A stretch of 64,000 bases of DNA from Ralstonia sp. RRA. GTDB taxonomy: Bacteria > Pseudomonadota > Gammaproteobacteria > Burkholderiales > Burkholderiaceae. Shown in pieces: positions 29,712 through 40,140 of this stretch. The stretch lies in contig NZ_CP146091.1 in NCBI RefSeq assembly GCF_037023145.1, forward strand, positions 1,178,001-1,242,000, written 5' to 3'. Made by a program: the position numbers and the translations under genes. The first letter of the stretch is position 1. Each line of letters starts with the position of its first letter. Under the pieces are notes generated by a model. It had not been told where the DNA came from. It worked only from the letters and a program-made list of their open reading frames with translations, and ran no database searches.

Positions 29712-30782
29712 ATGACCAAAATTGCAGTATTGCCGGGCGACGGCATTGGCAAGGAAATCGTGGCCGAGGCCGTCAAGGTGCTGAACGCGCTGGGCGAGTC
29801 ATTCGAGATGGAATTCGCCCCGGTGGGCGGCGCCGGCTATGAAGCCAAGGGCCATCCGCTGCCGGAAGACACGCTCAAGCTCGCCAAGGAGGCTGACGCC
29901 ATCCTGTTCGGCGCCGTGGGCGATTGGAAGTACGACACGCTGGCGCGCGAACTGCGCCCCGAGCAGGCCATTCTCGGCCTTCGCAAGCATCTGCAGTTGT
30001 TCGCCAATTTCCGTCCGGCGATCTGCTATCCGGAACTGGCCGGCGCATCGAGCCTGAAGCCCGAAATTGTGGGTGGCCTCGACATCCTGATCGTGCGTGA
30101 ACTGACTGGCGACATCTACTTTGGCCAGCCCCGCGGCGTGCGTGCAGCACCGGACGGCCTGTTCGCTGGTGCGCGCGAAGGCTTCGACACCATGCGCTAT
30201 GCCGAGCCGGAAATCCGTCGCATCGCGCACGTCGCCTTCCAAGCGGCTGCCAAGCGCGGCAAGAAGCTGTGCAGCGTCGACAAGGCCAACGTGCTCGAGA
30301 CGTTCCAGTTCTGGAAGGACATCGTCACCGACGTGCACAAGGAGTACCCCGAGGTCGAGCTGTCGCACATGTACGTCGACAACGCGGCCATGCAGCTCGT
30401 GAAGGCGCCGAAGAACTTCGATGTGATCGTCACCGGCAACATGTTCGGCGACATTCTGTCGGACGAGGCGGCCATGCTGACGGGCTCGATCGGCATGCTG
30501 CCGTCGGCGTCGCTGGATGCGAACAACAAGGGCCTGTACGAGCCGTCGCACGGTTCGGCGCCTGACATTGCGGGCAAGGGCATCGCCAACCCGCTGGCGA
30601 CGATCCTGTCGGCGGCGATGATGCTGCGCTACTCGCTGGGCAAGGCCGAGCAGGCTGATCGCATCGAGAATGCCGTCAAGAAGGTGCTGGCCCAGGGCTA
30701 TCGCACCGGCGACATCCTGACGCCGGACTGCAAGCAGGTCGGCACGGTGGAGATGGGCGAAGCGGTGTTGGCCGCGTTGTAA
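29712..30782 (+). CDS. leuB: 3-isopropylmalate dehydrogenase
   Basis: 356 residues. NAD-dependent oxidative decarboxylation of 3-isopropylmalate. The start is [33 protein letters not shown] contains the catalytic-region Tyr, and [13 protein letters not shown] the active-site Lys region. [24 protein letters not shown] sequence (about 241-260) carries the Mg-binding Asp residues, and [14 protein letters not shown] binds NAD. It is the last gene of leuCDB and is followed by a terminator. Confidence 0.97.
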   Translation: MTKIAVLPGDGIGKEIVAEAVKVLNALGESFEMEFAPVGGAGYEAKGHPLPEDTLKLAKEADAILFGAVGDWKYDTLARELRPEQAILGLRKHLQLFANFRPAICYPELAGASSLKPEIVGGLDILIVRELTGDIYFGQPRGVRAAPDGLFAGAREGFDTMRYAEPEIRRIAHVAFQAAAKRGKKLCSVDKANVLETFQFWKDIVTDVHKEYPEVELSHMYVDNAAMQLVKAPKNFDVIVTGNMFGDILSDEAAMLTGSIGMLPSASLDANNKGLYEPSHGSAPDIAGKGIANPLATILSAAMMLRYSLGKAEQADRIENAVKKVLAQGYRTGDILTPDCKQVGTVEMGEAVLAAL

Positions 30783-30793
30783 TTCATCGCGCA

Positions 30794-30834
30794 CGTTGCG
30801 GCGCCGTCAGATGACGCGCCGCAACGTTTTTTTT
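30794..30834 (+). terminator. intrinsic terminator of leuCDB
   Basis: CGTTGCGGCGC (30794-30804) pairs with GCGCCGCAACG (30816-30826) and is followed by eight T residues. Confidence 0.9.
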
Positions 30835-30891
30835 CGGCGAACGCATGTTGCAGCGCATTGTGTGTCCGTCAAATCGTGTATATTTTTACGA

Positions 30892-31029
30892 ATGATCTCG
30901 ACCGCGCTTCTCTTCGGCATTCTGGGCACCCTGGCAATCGCTGCCACGGGCGCTGCCGCACGCGCACGCATTGCGACTGTCGAGATTCGCACGACCACCA
31001 AAACCATTACGAAAAAAACGATCTCGTAG
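30892..31029 (+). CDS. possible 45-residue membrane peptide between leuB and asd
   Basis: The frame from ATG 30892 encodes a hydrophobic start MISTALLFGILGTLAIAATG followed by a basic, Thr-rich tail (AAARARIATVEIRTTTKTI and TKKTIS). No good Shine-Dalgarno precedes it. Codon use late in the frame is A-rich, unlike neighbours. It could be a real small protein or chance; I do not recognise a family. Confidence 0.3.
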   Translation: MISTALLFGILGTLAIAATGAAARARIATVEIRTTTKTITKKTIS

Positions 31030-31053
31030 ATCGTCCGGTCGTGTCCGTTCGCC

Positions 31054-31092
31054 TTCCCCGCGCGGTCACCGCCGGGCGCACGAGGCGGGGAA
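31054..31092 (+). promoter_or_regulatory. stem-loop just upstream of asd
   Basis: TTCCCCGC (31054-31061) pairs with GCGGGGAA (31085-31092). The loop itself can fold (GCGG TCA CCGC). No T tract follows and the asd start is 21 bases on, so it is more likely a 5' leader structure than a terminator. It is too small for a lysine riboswitch. Confidence 0.35.
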
Positions 31093-31113
31093 ATTCACTA
31101 AGGGTTCCACATC

Positions 31114-32217
31114 ATGAAGGTAGGTCTCGTCGGTTGGCGCGGCATGGTTGGCAGCGTGCTGATGCAGCGCATGCAGGAAGAAAAGGATTTCGACCTGATC
31201 GATACGGTGTTTTTCAGCACCAGCAACGCTGGCGGCAAGGCGCCTGCATTCGCCAAGACGGATGCGCCTCTGGCTGACGCCAACGACATCGAAGCGCTGA
31301 AGGCTTGCGACACGATCATCACGTGCCAAGGCGGTGACTACACCACCGAAGTCTTCCCGAAGCTGCGCGCTGCTGGCTGGAACGGCTACTGGATCGACGC
31401 CGCGTCGACCCTGCGCATGGAAGACGACGCCGTGATCGTGCTGGACCCGGTCAACCTGGGCCTGATCAAGAATGCGGTGGCGGCCGGCACCAAGAATTTC
31501 ATCGGTGGCAACTGCACCAACTCCATCCTGCTGATGGGCGTGGGCGGTCTGTTCCGCGAAGGCCTGGTCGAGTGGGTCAGCTCGATGACCTACCAAGCCG
31601 CATCGGGCGGTGGCGCGAACCACATGCGCGAACTGCTTAAGGGCATGGGCGTGATCCACGGCGCGGTGGCTGACGAACTGGCCAACCCGGCGTCCGCCAT
31701 CCTGGACATCGATCGCAAGGTCGCCAAGACCATCCGCGAAGATGTGCCGACCGAGTTCTTCCCGGCGCCGCTGGCTGGCGGTCTGATCCCCTGGATCGAC
31801 AAGCAGCTCGACAACGGCCAGTCGAAGGAAGAGTGGAAGGGTCAGGCCGAGGTCAACAAGATTCTGGGCAACGCGCAGCCGGTTCCGGTGGATGGCCTGT
31901 GCGTGCGCATCGGCGCGATGCGTTGCCATAGCCTGGGCCTGACGCTCAAGCTCAAGCGCGACCTGCCGCTCGAAGAGATCGAGCAGATCATCCGCTCGGG
32001 CAACCCGTGGGTGAAGTGGGTGCCGAACGATCGCAGCATCACCGAGAAGGAACTGACGCCGGCGTCCATCACTGGTGGCCTGCAGATCGGCGTGGGCCGC
32101 GTACGCAAGCTGAACATGGGGCCGGAATACGTGAGCGCCTTCGTGATCGGCGACCAACTGCTCTGGGGCGCGGCGGAACCGCTGCGTCGCACGTTGCGCA
32201 TCCTGCTGGGCAAGTGA
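31114..32217 (+). CDS. asd: aspartate-semialdehyde dehydrogenase
   Basis: 367 residues. Reduces aspartyl phosphate to aspartate semialdehyde for lysine, threonine, methionine and diaminopimelate synthesis. The NADP-binding start is [19 protein letters not shown]. The nucleophile is C134 in [12 protein letters not shown], followed by [20 protein letters not shown]. The acceptor His lies in [13 protein letters not shown]. This is the Gram-negative (E. coli-like) type with its normal length. It sits between leuB and fimV on the same strand but behind the leuB terminator. Confidence 0.97.
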   Translation: MKVGLVGWRGMVGSVLMQRMQEEKDFDLIDTVFFSTSNAGGKAPAFAKTDAPLADANDIEALKACDTIITCQGGDYTTEVFPKLRAAGWNGYWIDAASTLRMEDDAVIVLDPVNLGLIKNAVAAGTKNFIGGNCTNSILLMGVGGLFREGLVEWVSSMTYQAASGGGANHMRELLKGMGVIHGAVADELANPASAILDIDRKVAKTIREDVPTEFFPAPLAGGLIPWIDKQLDNGQSKEEWKGQAEVNKILGNAQPVPVDGLCVRIGAMRCHSLGLTLKLKRDLPLEEIEQIIRSGNPWVKWVPNDRSITEKELTPASITGGLQIGVGRVRKLNMGPEYVSAFVIGDQLLWGAAEPLRRTLRILLGK

Positions 32218-32618
32218 CCCCGGCTTTGCATTCGTTGTCGGGTCAGGTGGCGGTGATTGTCGTTGCGGCCTGACAACAGAAAGTGCGCTTTTTCTACCAA
32301 CGCCGCGCGGCCTGCGCGGCGTTGTGCCATCTGGCCGCCCACGGGCTGTAACGTTGGTACACAATAGCGGCCAGAATTGCGGTATGAAAGCCGTCCACCC
32401 TTTCGTGGGGTGGACAGTTACGGGGAATAGTTAGCGCCACGTCGAAGCATTCGCATTCCGGGGGGTACGTCGGATGCTTCAGAATCTCGCCAATTGTGTC
32501 GTTTTGATAAAAATCGACGGCGGTTCGAACCCTCAGCTTTTCGCCTATTGGGTGAACTTGCTGCGCTAACTCGTTGATGTTAAGTTCGTTTGCACATTAA
32601 AAGATAACGGAGTCGAAG
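32218..32618 (+). other. asd-fimV intergenic region with two inverted repeats
   Basis: 401 bases without a credible gene. Two clean inverted repeats are present: CAACGCCGCGC/GCGCGGCGTTG (32299-32309 and 32315-32325) and GTCCACCC/GGGTGGAC (32393-32400 and 32408-32415). Neither has a T tract on the plus strand, so they may be leader structures or protein sites. The last 100 bases turn AT-rich (TTTTGATAAAAATC, ATTAAAAGAT), consistent with a fimV promoter. Confidence 0.5.
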
Positions 32619-35540
32619 GTGAGGGTGAGCCAATACCGCCGGAGAGAAACGTCCCATCGCAGTCCTACCTGGTCGGCCGTCGCCATTGCTGCGGCAAGCC
32701 TGCTGCTGATCCAGCCCGCAGCGCACGCAGCTGGTTTCGGCGCGCTGCATGTGCGTTCCAGCCTTGGCCAGCCGCTGCAGGCCGAAATCGATCTGACCGG
32801 CGTCACGGCCGAAGAGGCGCAAAACCTGGTCGCCAAGCTGGCGACTCCGGATGCCTATTCGCGTGCCGGCCTGACTTACAACCCAATCGTCTCCTCGCTG
32901 CGTGCATCGCTGGAGCGCCAGTCGAATGGCAATTACGTGGTGCGCCTGCGCTCCACTCAGCCCGTCGCCGAGCCTTTTGTCGATGTGCTGGTCGACCTGA
33001 ACTGGGCAAGCGGCCACGTTTCGCGCGCCTATACCTTCTTGCTGGACCCGGTGGGCTCCAGCAATACCGCACAGAATTTCGCACCGACGCCGGTGGTGCA
33101 GGCTACGACGCCGGGCGCCGCAGAGTCTGTTGCGCCCGCACCGGCCGCTCAGCCGCAAGCTGCAGCCCCGGCTACGGCGCCTGCATCAACTGCGCCGGCA
33201 CGTCAGCCACGTGCTGCAACTCGTCAGGCTGCGCGCCCGCAGCAGGCCGCACCGGCCGCCTCAGCGCCGGATGCTACGCCGGGCGGTTCGTATACCGTGC
33301 AGCGCGGCGACAGCCTGTACGACATCGCGTCGACGGCCTCGCAAGGCCAGGACGCTGTGTCGCTCGACCAGATGCTGCTGGCGATGTACCGCAACAACCC
33401 CAATGCCTTCATTGGCGGCAATATCAACCGCCTGCGTACTGGCTCCGTGCTGAAGGTGCCGTCACAGGCGGATGCGCAGAAGGTCTCGCCGCGTGAAGCG
33501 CGCCGCGAGGTGGTTGCGCAGACTTCTGGCTTTGCCGGCTATCGCAATCGCCTGGCCACCGCCGCTGAAGCCAACGCCGCCACCGACACCGATTCGGCAC
33601 GCCAGCAAAGTGGCAGTGTGTCGGCCCGTGTGCAGGATCAGGCAACGCCGGCGGCCAGCGGCCGTGACGAGCTGCGCCTGTCGAAGGCTGATCGCACCGG
33701 CAAAGCCAACGCAGCTGCCCGTGATGAAGAGCTCGTCGCCAAGGAGCGTGCGCTCAAGGATATGGAATCGCGCGTTGCCCAGTTGGAGAAGAACCTCTCC
33801 GACATGCAACGTCTGGTGGAGCTGAAGAACGCCGAGTTGGCCAAGGCCGCCAGTGCAGCCAAGCCGGCTGCGGGCACTGCGCCGGCAACGGCAGCACCTG
33901 CTGTAGCGGCCGCCAACGCGCCGGCTTCGTCCACGCCGGCACCGGCTCAACAGGCCGCCCAACCAGTTGCTGCCGCTCCGGCAGAGACCGCCCCTGCAGC
34001 ACCGGCTGCTTCGGCAACTGCCGCAGCAGCGTCCGCGCCGGAAGCTGCGTCTGCAACAGTGGCTGCGGCCTCGGCTCCGCAGGCAGCGGCCAGCGCGCCG
34101 GTTGCTGCCGCATCGGCTCCGGCTGCTGCTCCGAAGAAGGCCCCAGTCGTGGTGGCGCCGCCGGCACCGATCGCAGAAGAATCGTTCCTCTCGTCCGTGT
34201 TGGGCAACCCGATGGCCCTGGGCCTGGGTGCGGTGGTGGTGGCTCTGCTGGGCGGCTTGGCAGTGTATCGCCGTCGCCAGCAGAAGCCTGAGCAAGCGCA
34301 CGGCTTCCAGGACAGCTTGCTGTCGCAGGAAAGCACCGTGATGGCGGGTGCCAACTCGCTGTTCGGTGCGGCAGGTGGCCAGAGCGTTGATACCTCGCAG
34401 CACAGCGTGTTTGGTGCGGATTTCCGCATTGGCGGCAGCAACGAGAGCAACGAAGTCGATCCGATTGCTGAAGCGGATGTTTATATCGCCTACGGTCGCG
34501 ATGTGCAGGCCGAGGAAATTTTGCGCGAGGCGCTGGAACAACATCCGGATCGCCAAGCTATTCGTTTGAAGTTGATGGAAATTTACGCAAATCGTCAGGA
34601 CGCACACGGCTTCCAGACCATTGCAGAAGAAATGCTGGCGCAAGTCGGCGCCGCCTCTCCGGAATGGGCCGAGGCTGCTGCAATGGGTCGCAAGTTTGAC
34701 CCTGCCAATCCGCTGTACCTGACGGTGCAAGGTGATGGGCATCATCCTGGCGCCGAAACGTCCGCCGAGCACAGTCACGCAGGTGCTGTAGCTGCCGGTG
34801 CCGCTGCTCTGGCAGGCGTCGGTGCAGTCGCTGCTGCCGAAGCCTTCAAGCCGACCGTGACGGGTGAAACCACCCGCCGTGGCGACGACTGGACCACACT
34901 GTCTCCGGATCTGGATCCGTCGGCTCCATCGACCAAGGCTCCGGCCCTGGCCGATCTGGACCTGCCGCTGGAGTCGTTCCCGGCCCCGGCCGCTGGCGAC
35001 CCGATCACCGCATCGGCTGAAGCGGCAGAGGTGTTCAAGCCGCACGCCGAGCCGGAGATCGATCTGCCGCAGTTCAATGCACACGCTGGTGAGGCTTATC
35101 AGCCGGTATCTGCACCGCCGATGCACATGGACCTGTCGGACCTGTCGCTGGATCTGAACCCGACGCCGCCGGCAACCGAGGCTGCACCGGTTGCTCCGGC
35201 TGCCGTGGCCGAAGAAAGCCTGCCGGCCTGGGCCCAGCCGACGGATCTGTCGCAAGCGCCGATGCACCTCGATGCCGAGCCGCATCACGCCGAGCATGAA
35301 CATGTCGCCAACGATGAGCCGCAATCGGCCATCCGCCTGGACACCAACCTGCCGCACACGCTGTCTGGCGAGCATGGTGCCGATGGCGTGCGCGATTTGC
35401 AGATCAAGTTCGATCTGGCCAAGGCCTATATCGAGATCGGCGACAAGGAAGGGGCACGCGAACTGCTGCAGGAAGTGCTGGATCTGGGCGACCCCTCGTT
35501 CCACGCCGAGGCTCAGGCTCTGATGCGTCAGATCGGCTGA
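32619..35540 (+). CDS. fimV: FimV/HubP-family polar landmark protein
   Basis: A 973-residue inner-membrane protein. Members of this family organise the cell pole and type IV pilus assembly by binding peptidoglycan. A signal peptide (about 1-37, ending AAHA) leads to the conserved FimV N-terminal domain ([20 protein letters not shown]). A LysM domain follows (about 224-283, [13 protein letters not shown]), then a coiled coil (about 369-411) and a long Ala/Pro linker. One membrane helix (about 530-550) ends in YRRRQQ. An acidic cytoplasmic part contains a TPR-like block ([20 protein letters not shown]) and the C-terminal FimV domain ([20 protein letters not shown]). The start is GTG behind GGAG; a second GTG two codons on is possible. 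The asd-fimV-truA order is common. Confidence 0.93.
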   Translation: MRVSQYRRRETSHRSPTWSAVAIAAASLLLIQPAAHAAGFGALHVRSSLGQPLQAEIDLTGVTAEEAQNLVAKLATPDAYSRAGLTYNPIVSSLRASLERQSNGNYVVRLRSTQPVAEPFVDVLVDLNWASGHVSRAYTFLLDPVGSSNTAQNFAPTPVVQATTPGAAESVAPAPAAQPQAAAPATAPASTAPARQPRAATRQAARPQQAAPAASAPDATPGGSYTVQRGDSLYDIASTASQGQDAVSLDQMLLAMYRNNPNAFIGGNINRLRTGSVLKVPSQADAQKVSPREARREVVAQTSGFAGYRNRLATAAEANAATDTDSARQQSGSVSARVQDQATPAASGRDELRLSKADRTGKANAAARDEELVAKERALKDMESRVAQLEKNLSDMQRLVELKNAELAKAASAAKPAAGTAPATAAPAVAAANAPASSTPAPAQQAAQPVAAAPAETAPAAPAASATAAAASAPEAASATVAAASAPQAAASAPVAAASAPAAAPKKAPVVVAPPAPIAEESFLSSVLGNPMALGLGAVVVALLGGLAVYRRRQQKPEQAHGFQDSLLSQESTVMAGANSLFGAAGGQSVDTSQHSVFGADFRIGGSNESNEVDPIAEADVYIAYGRDVQAEEILREALEQHPDRQAIRLKLMEIYANRQDAHGFQTIAEEMLAQVGAASPEWAEAAAMGRKFDPANPLYLTVQGDGHHPGAETSAEHSHAGAVAAGAAALAGVGAVAAAEAFKPTVTGETTRRGDDWTTLSPDLDPSAPSTKAPALADLDLPLESFPAPAAGDPITASAEAAEVFKPHAEPEIDLPQFNAHAGEAYQPVSAPPMHMDLSDLSLDLNPTPPATEAAPVAPAAVAEESLPAWAQPTDLSQAPMHLDAEPHHAEHEHVANDEPQSAIRLDTNLPHTLSGEHGADGVRDLQIKFDLAKAYIEIGDKEGARELLQEVLDLGDPSFHAEAQALMRQIG

Positions 35541-35565
35541 TCGGCCCAGCCTCAAGCATCGCCAG

Positions 35566-35597
35566 CGCCGGCAGGGTGGTATCCTGCCGGCGTTTTT
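35566..35597 (+). terminator. intrinsic terminator of fimV
   Basis: CGCCGGCAGG (35566-35575) and CCTGCCGGCG (35583-35592) with a seven-base loop, then TTTTTCTTT. Confidence 0.88.
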
Positions 35598-35622
35598 CTT
35601 TCCGCACGAGGATTCACAAGGC

Positions 35623-36447
35623 ATGACGCGCATCGCGCTCGGCATCCAGTACGACGGTGCCGCGTTTTCGGGGTGGCAATCGCAGCCACACGGCAATACT
35701 GTGCAAGACATGCTGGAGGCTGCATTGGGCCAGTTTGCCGGCGTGCCACTGCAGACGACTGTCGCTGGCCGCACCGACGCAGGCGTGCATGCGCTGGGGC
35801 AGGTTGTGCACCTCGACACCGACCTCGTACGCGATCCGTTCTCGTGGGTGCGTGGCACCAACGCTTTTCTGCCGTCGACCGTGGCTGTGCGCTGGGCGCA
35901 GGAGATGCCGGAAGATTTTCATGCACGCTTCTCCGCCCATCGCCGTACGTACTACTACGCGCTGACCTTCGGGCCGACGCGGGCGCCGCTGCTCGAGGGC
36001 AAGGCCGGCTACGTCATGCTGCCGCCCGGCAAGTCGCTTGATGTCGCTGCCATGCACGAAGCCGCGCAGGTGCTGGTCGGCGAGCACGATTTTTCCTCCT
36101 TCCGAGCGGCGGAATGCCAGGCCAAGTCGCCGGTCAAGACGATGTATTCGATGGAGGTGCGGGGCGAGGGTGAGTGGGTGTTCGTACGCATTCGCGGCAG
36201 TGCCTTCCTGCATCACATGGTGCGCAACATCATGGGCTGCCTGGTCGCGATCGGCCGGGGCCGACAGCCGGCATCGTGGATGGCCGATGTGCTGGCCGCC
36301 CGCAGCCGCGTGGCTGCTGCGCCCACATTCATGCCCGACGGCCTGTATCTGGCAGAGGTCGGCTATCCTGATGGTTTCTCGTTGCCTGCGTCCCCGGCAT
36401 CGGCCAGCCTGTTTCGAGGCGTGTTCGACGAGCACGCCGGCCTGTGA
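35623..36447 (+). CDS. truA: tRNA pseudouridine(38-40) synthase TruA
   Basis: 274 residues. Makes pseudouridine at positions 38-40 of the tRNA anticodon arm. The catalytic Asp is D52 in [14 protein letters not shown]. Other signatures are [17 protein letters not shown] at the start, [13 protein letters not shown], and [19 protein letters not shown] near the C-terminus. It begins just after the fimV terminator. Its stop TGA overlaps a GTG at 36444, so trpF may be translationally coupled. Confidence 0.97.
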   Translation: MTRIALGIQYDGAAFSGWQSQPHGNTVQDMLEAALGQFAGVPLQTTVAGRTDAGVHALGQVVHLDTDLVRDPFSWVRGTNAFLPSTVAVRWAQEMPEDFHARFSAHRRTYYYALTFGPTRAPLLEGKAGYVMLPPGKSLDVAAMHEAAQVLVGEHDFSSFRAAECQAKSPVKTMYSMEVRGEGEWVFVRIRGSAFLHHMVRNIMGCLVAIGRGRQPASWMADVLAARSRVAAAPTFMPDGLYLAEVGYPDGFSLPASPASASLFRGVFDEHAGL

Positions 36448-36461
36448 ATCCCACTTCTGCC

Positions 36462-37163
36462 ATGTCGTTGCACCGAACCCGCATCAAGCTCTGCGGCCTG
36501 ACCCAGCCTGCCGACGTCGATCACGCCGTCGCACTCGGCGCGGATGCCATCGGGCTGGTGTTCTACCCGCCCAGCCCGCGCTATGTCGCCACCGAGCGGG
36601 CGGCAGAGCTTGCCCGCCGCGCCGGTCCGTTCGTCACCGTGACGGGCCTGTTCGTCAACGCCAGCACCGACGACATCGCCCGCGTACTCGACCAAGTGCC
36701 GCTGACGTTGCTCCAGTTCCATGGGGATGAGACGCCAGAACAATGCGCAGAAATTGCCGGCAAGGTGGGGCTGCCCTGGCTGCGGGCCCTGCGTGTTCAG
36801 CCTGGGGCCGATTTGGTAGAATTCGCCGATCGGTTTGCCACTGCCCAAGGCCTGCTGCTCGACGCATTTGTTGAGGGGTATGGCGGTGGCGGCCACGTCT
36901 TCGACTGGACCCTGATTCCCTCGCAATGGCTCCCGCAATCGCCATCCTCGCCAACCCCAAGCGCCGCTCCTCGGCTCGTTTTGAGTGGTGGGTTGAGCGC
37001 GCAAAACGTCGCTGGCGCGATTGAGCGCGTGCGGCCCTACGCTGTTGACGTCAGCAGCGGGATCGAGGCCGCACGGGGCGTAAAAGACCACGCCCGCATG
37101 ACCGCATTCGTGCGTGCGGTCCGTGAGGCCGATGCCGCCCTGAGCGCATCGGTTCAGGCCTGA
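36462..37163 (+). CDS. trpF: phosphoribosylanthranilate isomerase
   Basis: 233 residues, a (beta/alpha)8 isomerase of tryptophan synthesis. The start RIKLCGLTQPADVDHAVALG contains the catalytic Cys. QFHGDETPEQC, VDVSSGIEAARGVKDHARM and LSGGLSAQNV are the substrate-phosphate and catalytic segments. It has a short family-atypical insertion around TLIPSQWLPQSPSSPTPSAA. ATG 36462 is chosen; GTG 36444, which overlaps the truA stop, would add six residues and could be the coupled start, since neither has a strong Shine-Dalgarno. Confidence 0.93.
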   Translation: MSLHRTRIKLCGLTQPADVDHAVALGADAIGLVFYPPSPRYVATERAAELARRAGPFVTVTGLFVNASTDDIARVLDQVPLTLLQFHGDETPEQCAEIAGKVGLPWLRALRVQPGADLVEFADRFATAQGLLLDAFVEGYGGGGHVFDWTLIPSQWLPQSPSSPTPSAAPRLVLSGGLSAQNVAGAIERVRPYAVDVSSGIEAARGVKDHARMTAFVRAVREADAALSASVQA

Positions 37164-37261
37164 GCGATAGCCAGGACCTCTCGCGGTTCGCGCCTTCCTG
37201 AATTCTTCCGCCGATACGCCCCCATGTCGTTGGGCTGCGGCGGATGCCTCGAGAGATTGCC

Positions 37262-38455
37262 ATGTACAACCTGCCCGACGCCCACGGCCACTTCGGCCCT
37301 TACGGCGGCACCTTCGTTGCGGAAACGCTGTCCCACGCGCTGGATGAGCTGCGCGACGCCTATGCGCGCTACCAGCACGATCCCGAATTCATCAAGGAAT
37401 ACGAGTACGAGCTGAAGCATTTCGTCGGCCGTCCGTCGCCCATCTATCACGCAGCCCGCCTGACTGAGCACTGCGGCGGCGCGCAGATCTACCTCAAGCG
37501 CGAAGACCTGAACCACACCGGCGCACACAAGGTGAACAACGTCATCGGCCAGGCGCTGCTGGCACGCCGCATGGGCAAGCCGCGCGTGATTGCCGAAACC
37601 GGCGCCGGCCAGCACGGCGTGGCCACGGCCACCATTGCCGCACGCTACGGCATGGAATGCGTCGTCTACATGGGCAGCGAAGACGTCCGCCGCCAGGCCG
37701 CCAACGTCTATCGCATGAAGCTGCTGGGCGCGACCGTGGTGCCGGTGGAATCCGGCTCGCGCACGCTCAAGGACGCGCTGAACGAAGCGATGCGCGACTG
37801 GGTGACCAACGTGGCCGACACGTTCTACATCATCGGCACGGTGGCCGGTCCGCACCCGTATCCGATGATGGTGCGCGACTTCCAAGCCGTGATCGGCGAG
37901 GAGTGCAAGGTGCAGATGCCCGAGATGATCGGCCGTCAGCCGGACGCCGTGATCGCCTGCGTGGGCGGCGGCTCCAACGCCATGGGCATCTTCTATCCGT
38001 ACATCGACCACACCGACGTGAAGCTGATCGGCGTGGAAGCGGCGGGCGAGGGCATCGAGACGGGCCGCCATGCCGCGTCGCTTACGGGCGGCTCGCCGGG
38101 TGTGCTGCACGGCAACCGCACGTATCTGCTGCAGGATGACGACGGCCAGATCATCGAAACGCACTCGATCTCGGCAGGCCTGGACTACCCGGGCGTCGGC
38201 CCTGAGCACGCCTGGTTGAAGGACGCGCGCCGCGCGGAATACGTCCCGATTACCGATAAGGAAGCGCTGCAGGCCTTCCACGACCTGTGTCGCATGGAGG
38301 GCATCATCCCTGCGCTGGAATCGAGCCATGCGCTGGCGTATGCCTGCAAGCTGGCACCGACGCTACCGAAGGACAAGATCCTGCTGGTGAACCTGTCGGG
38401 CCGCGGCGACAAGGACATGCACACCGTCGCCGAATTCTCCGGCATCACACTCTAA
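37262..38455 (+). CDS. trpB: tryptophan synthase beta subunit
   Basis: 397 residues. PLP enzyme joining indole and serine. The PLP lysine is K90 in [26 protein letters not shown] is the phosphate-binding loop. It begins [23 protein letters not shown], as TrpB1 proteins do. It lies about 100 bases after trpF. Its partner trpA is separated from it by a DNA methyltransferase gene with tight spacing (16 and 15 bases), so the subunits are still likely on one transcript. Confidence 0.98.
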   Translation: MYNLPDAHGHFGPYGGTFVAETLSHALDELRDAYARYQHDPEFIKEYEYELKHFVGRPSPIYHAARLTEHCGGAQIYLKREDLNHTGAHKVNNVIGQALLARRMGKPRVIAETGAGQHGVATATIAARYGMECVVYMGSEDVRRQAANVYRMKLLGATVVPVESGSRTLKDALNEAMRDWVTNVADTFYIIGTVAGPHPYPMMVRDFQAVIGEECKVQMPEMIGRQPDAVIACVGGGSNAMGIFYPYIDHTDVKLIGVEAAGEGIETGRHAASLTGGSPGVLHGNRTYLLQDDDGQIIETHSISAGLDYPGVGPEHAWLKDARRAEYVPITDKEALQAFHDLCRMEGIIPALESSHALAYACKLAPTLPKDKILLVNLSGRGDKDMHTVAEFSGITL

Positions 38456-38471
38456 CGGCACTGGCACCCGC

Positions 38472-39290
38472 ATGACCGAGCGCGCCATCGACGGCATCTT
38501 CAACGAGGACTGCATTACCGGGGTCGGGCATCTGGCCGACGGCAGCGTGGACCTCGTCATCGCCGATCCGCCGTACGGGCTGGGCAAGGATTACGGCAAT
38601 GACTCCGACAAGCTGTCGGGCGATGCCTACCTGGCCTGGTCCGAACGCTGGATCGATGCGGTGGTTCCCAAGCTGGCGCGCAACGGCTCGCTCTACCTGT
38701 TCTGCACGTGGCAATACGCGCCGGAACTGTTCGTGATGCTCAAGCAGCGTCTCATGATGATCAACGAGATCATCTGGGACCGCCGCGTGCCCAGCATGGG
38801 GGGCAGCACGCGCAAGTTCTCGTCGGTGCACGACAACATCGGCTTCTTTGCTGCTTCGCGCGACTACTACTTTGACGTCGATGCCGTGCGCATTCCGTAC
38901 GACGCCGAGACGAAGAAAGCGCGCAGCCGCAAGCGTTTTGAGGGCAAGAAGTGGCTGGAAGTCGGCTACAACCCGAAGGACGTGTGGAGCGTGTCGCGCC
39001 TGCACCGGCAAGACCCGGAGCGCGCGGAGCACCCGACGCAGAAGCCGCTGGAACTGGTGGAACGCATGATCCTGGCAAGCTGCCCGCCGGGCGGCCTGGT
39101 GCTGGACCCGTTCCTGGGCAGTGGCACCACGGCTGCGGCGAGCGCAAGGCTTGGCCGCCGCTTTGCCGGCTTCGAGATCAACGCCGACTATTGCCGTGTA
39201 GCACGCGAGCGCGTGGCTGCTGTGCATGCCGCTGCTGCCAACGCACAACCGACTGAATCTGAGGCGCCTGACACCATCAAGGTCGCCTGA
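38472..39290 (+). CDS. site-specific DNA methyltransferase (beta-class, N4-cytosine/N6-adenine type), orphan
   Basis: 272 residues. Motif IV is DPPY at 32-35 (DLVIADPPYGLGK) and motif I comes later as LVLDPFLGSGTTAAA (about 210). This order defines the beta class, with the target-recognition region between them. HPTQKPLELVERMI is motif X. No restriction endonuclease gene is adjacent. It is embedded between trpB and trpA with short gaps, so it should be expressed with tryptophan genes. From memory, a solitary methylase of this kind is conserved in Ralstonia/Burkholderia and linked to the GTWWAC motif; that specificity is not readable from this sequence. Confidence 0.92.
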   Translation: MTERAIDGIFNEDCITGVGHLADGSVDLVIADPPYGLGKDYGNDSDKLSGDAYLAWSERWIDAVVPKLARNGSLYLFCTWQYAPELFVMLKQRLMMINEIIWDRRVPSMGGSTRKFSSVHDNIGFFAASRDYYFDVDAVRIPYDAETKKARSRKRFEGKKWLEVGYNPKDVWSVSRLHRQDPERAEHPTQKPLELVERMILASCPPGGLVLDPFLGSGTTAAASARLGRRFAGFEINADYCRVARERVAAVHAAAANAQPTESEAPDTIKVA

Positions 39291-39305
39291 CAAACCGATC
39301 CCCCT

Positions 39306-40103
39306 ATGTCCCGCATCGCTCAAACCTTTTCGCAGTTGTCCGCACAGGGCCGCAAGGGCCTGATCCCGTTCATCACGGCGGGCGATCCGTACCCCGAGAT
39401 GACCGTTGACCTCATGCACGCGCTGGTGAAGGGCGGCGCCAACGTCATCGAGCTGGGTGTGCCGTTTTCTGACCCGATGGCCGACGGCCCGGTTATTCAA
39501 CGTGCGTCTGAACGCGCATTGGCCCAGAAGGTGGGCCTGCGTACGGTGCTGGAATACGTGCGCACGTTCCGCGCCACGGATGCCACGACGCCCGTGGTGT
39601 TAATGGGCTATGCCAATCCGATCGAGCGCATGGGCGTTGACGCCTTCGCCAAGGCTGCGTCTGAAGCAGGCGTGGACGGCGTGCTGGTGGTCGATTACCC
39701 ACCTGAGGAGTGCGAGGACTTCGCCAAGGCCATGAAGGCCACCGGGATCGATCCGATCTTTCTGCTGGCGCCGACATCCACCGAGGCGCGTATTGCGCAG
39801 ATCGCCCGCGTGGCCAGTGGCTACATCTACTACGTCTCGCTCAAGGGTGTGACCGGCGCGGCGACCATCGATCTGGATGCCGTGGCTGCACGCATCCCGC
39901 AGATTCGCCAGCACGCGCGGCTGCCAGTGGGCGTCGGCTTCGGCATCCGTGATGCGGCAACTGCACGTGCCATCGGTGGCGTTGCCGATGCCGTGGTCAT
40001 CGGATCCCGCATTGTGCAATTGCTTGAAGAGGCTCCGCGCGAACAAGCGGTACAATGCTTGACTGATTTCATCGCGGAGATCCGCCAGGCGCTGGACGCC
40101 TGA
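39306..40103 (+). CDS. trpA: tryptophan synthase alpha subunit
   Basis: 265 residues. Cleaves indole-3-glycerol phosphate to indole, which is passed to TrpB. The catalytic Glu and Asp are in [19 protein letters not shown] (about 46-64). [27 protein letters not shown] and [11 protein letters not shown] are family segments, and the phosphate-binding [12 protein letters not shown] is near 217. It starts 15 bases after the methyltransferase stop and is 37 bases from accD. Confidence 0.98.
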   Translation: MSRIAQTFSQLSAQGRKGLIPFITAGDPYPEMTVDLMHALVKGGANVIELGVPFSDPMADGPVIQRASERALAQKVGLRTVLEYVRTFRATDATTPVVLMGYANPIERMGVDAFAKAASEAGVDGVLVVDYPPEECEDFAKAMKATGIDPIFLLAPTSTEARIAQIARVASGYIYYVSLKGVTGAATIDLDAVAARIPQIRQHARLPVGVGFGIRDAATARAIGGVADAVVIGSRIVQLLEEAPREQAVQCLTDFIAEIRQALDA

Positions 40104-40140
40104 GTCACATTCTTCGCGCGAGCGCATTCAAGGAGCACGC

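Noticed and set aside
31054..31092. Possible lysine riboswitch upstream of asd
   Set aside because: The structure is under 40 bases with none of the junctions of a lysine riboswitch; kept only as a leader stem-loop.
33100..34160. Repeat array or CRISPR-like structure in fimV
   Set aside because: It is Ala/Pro low-complexity coding sequence without regular direct repeats or spacers.
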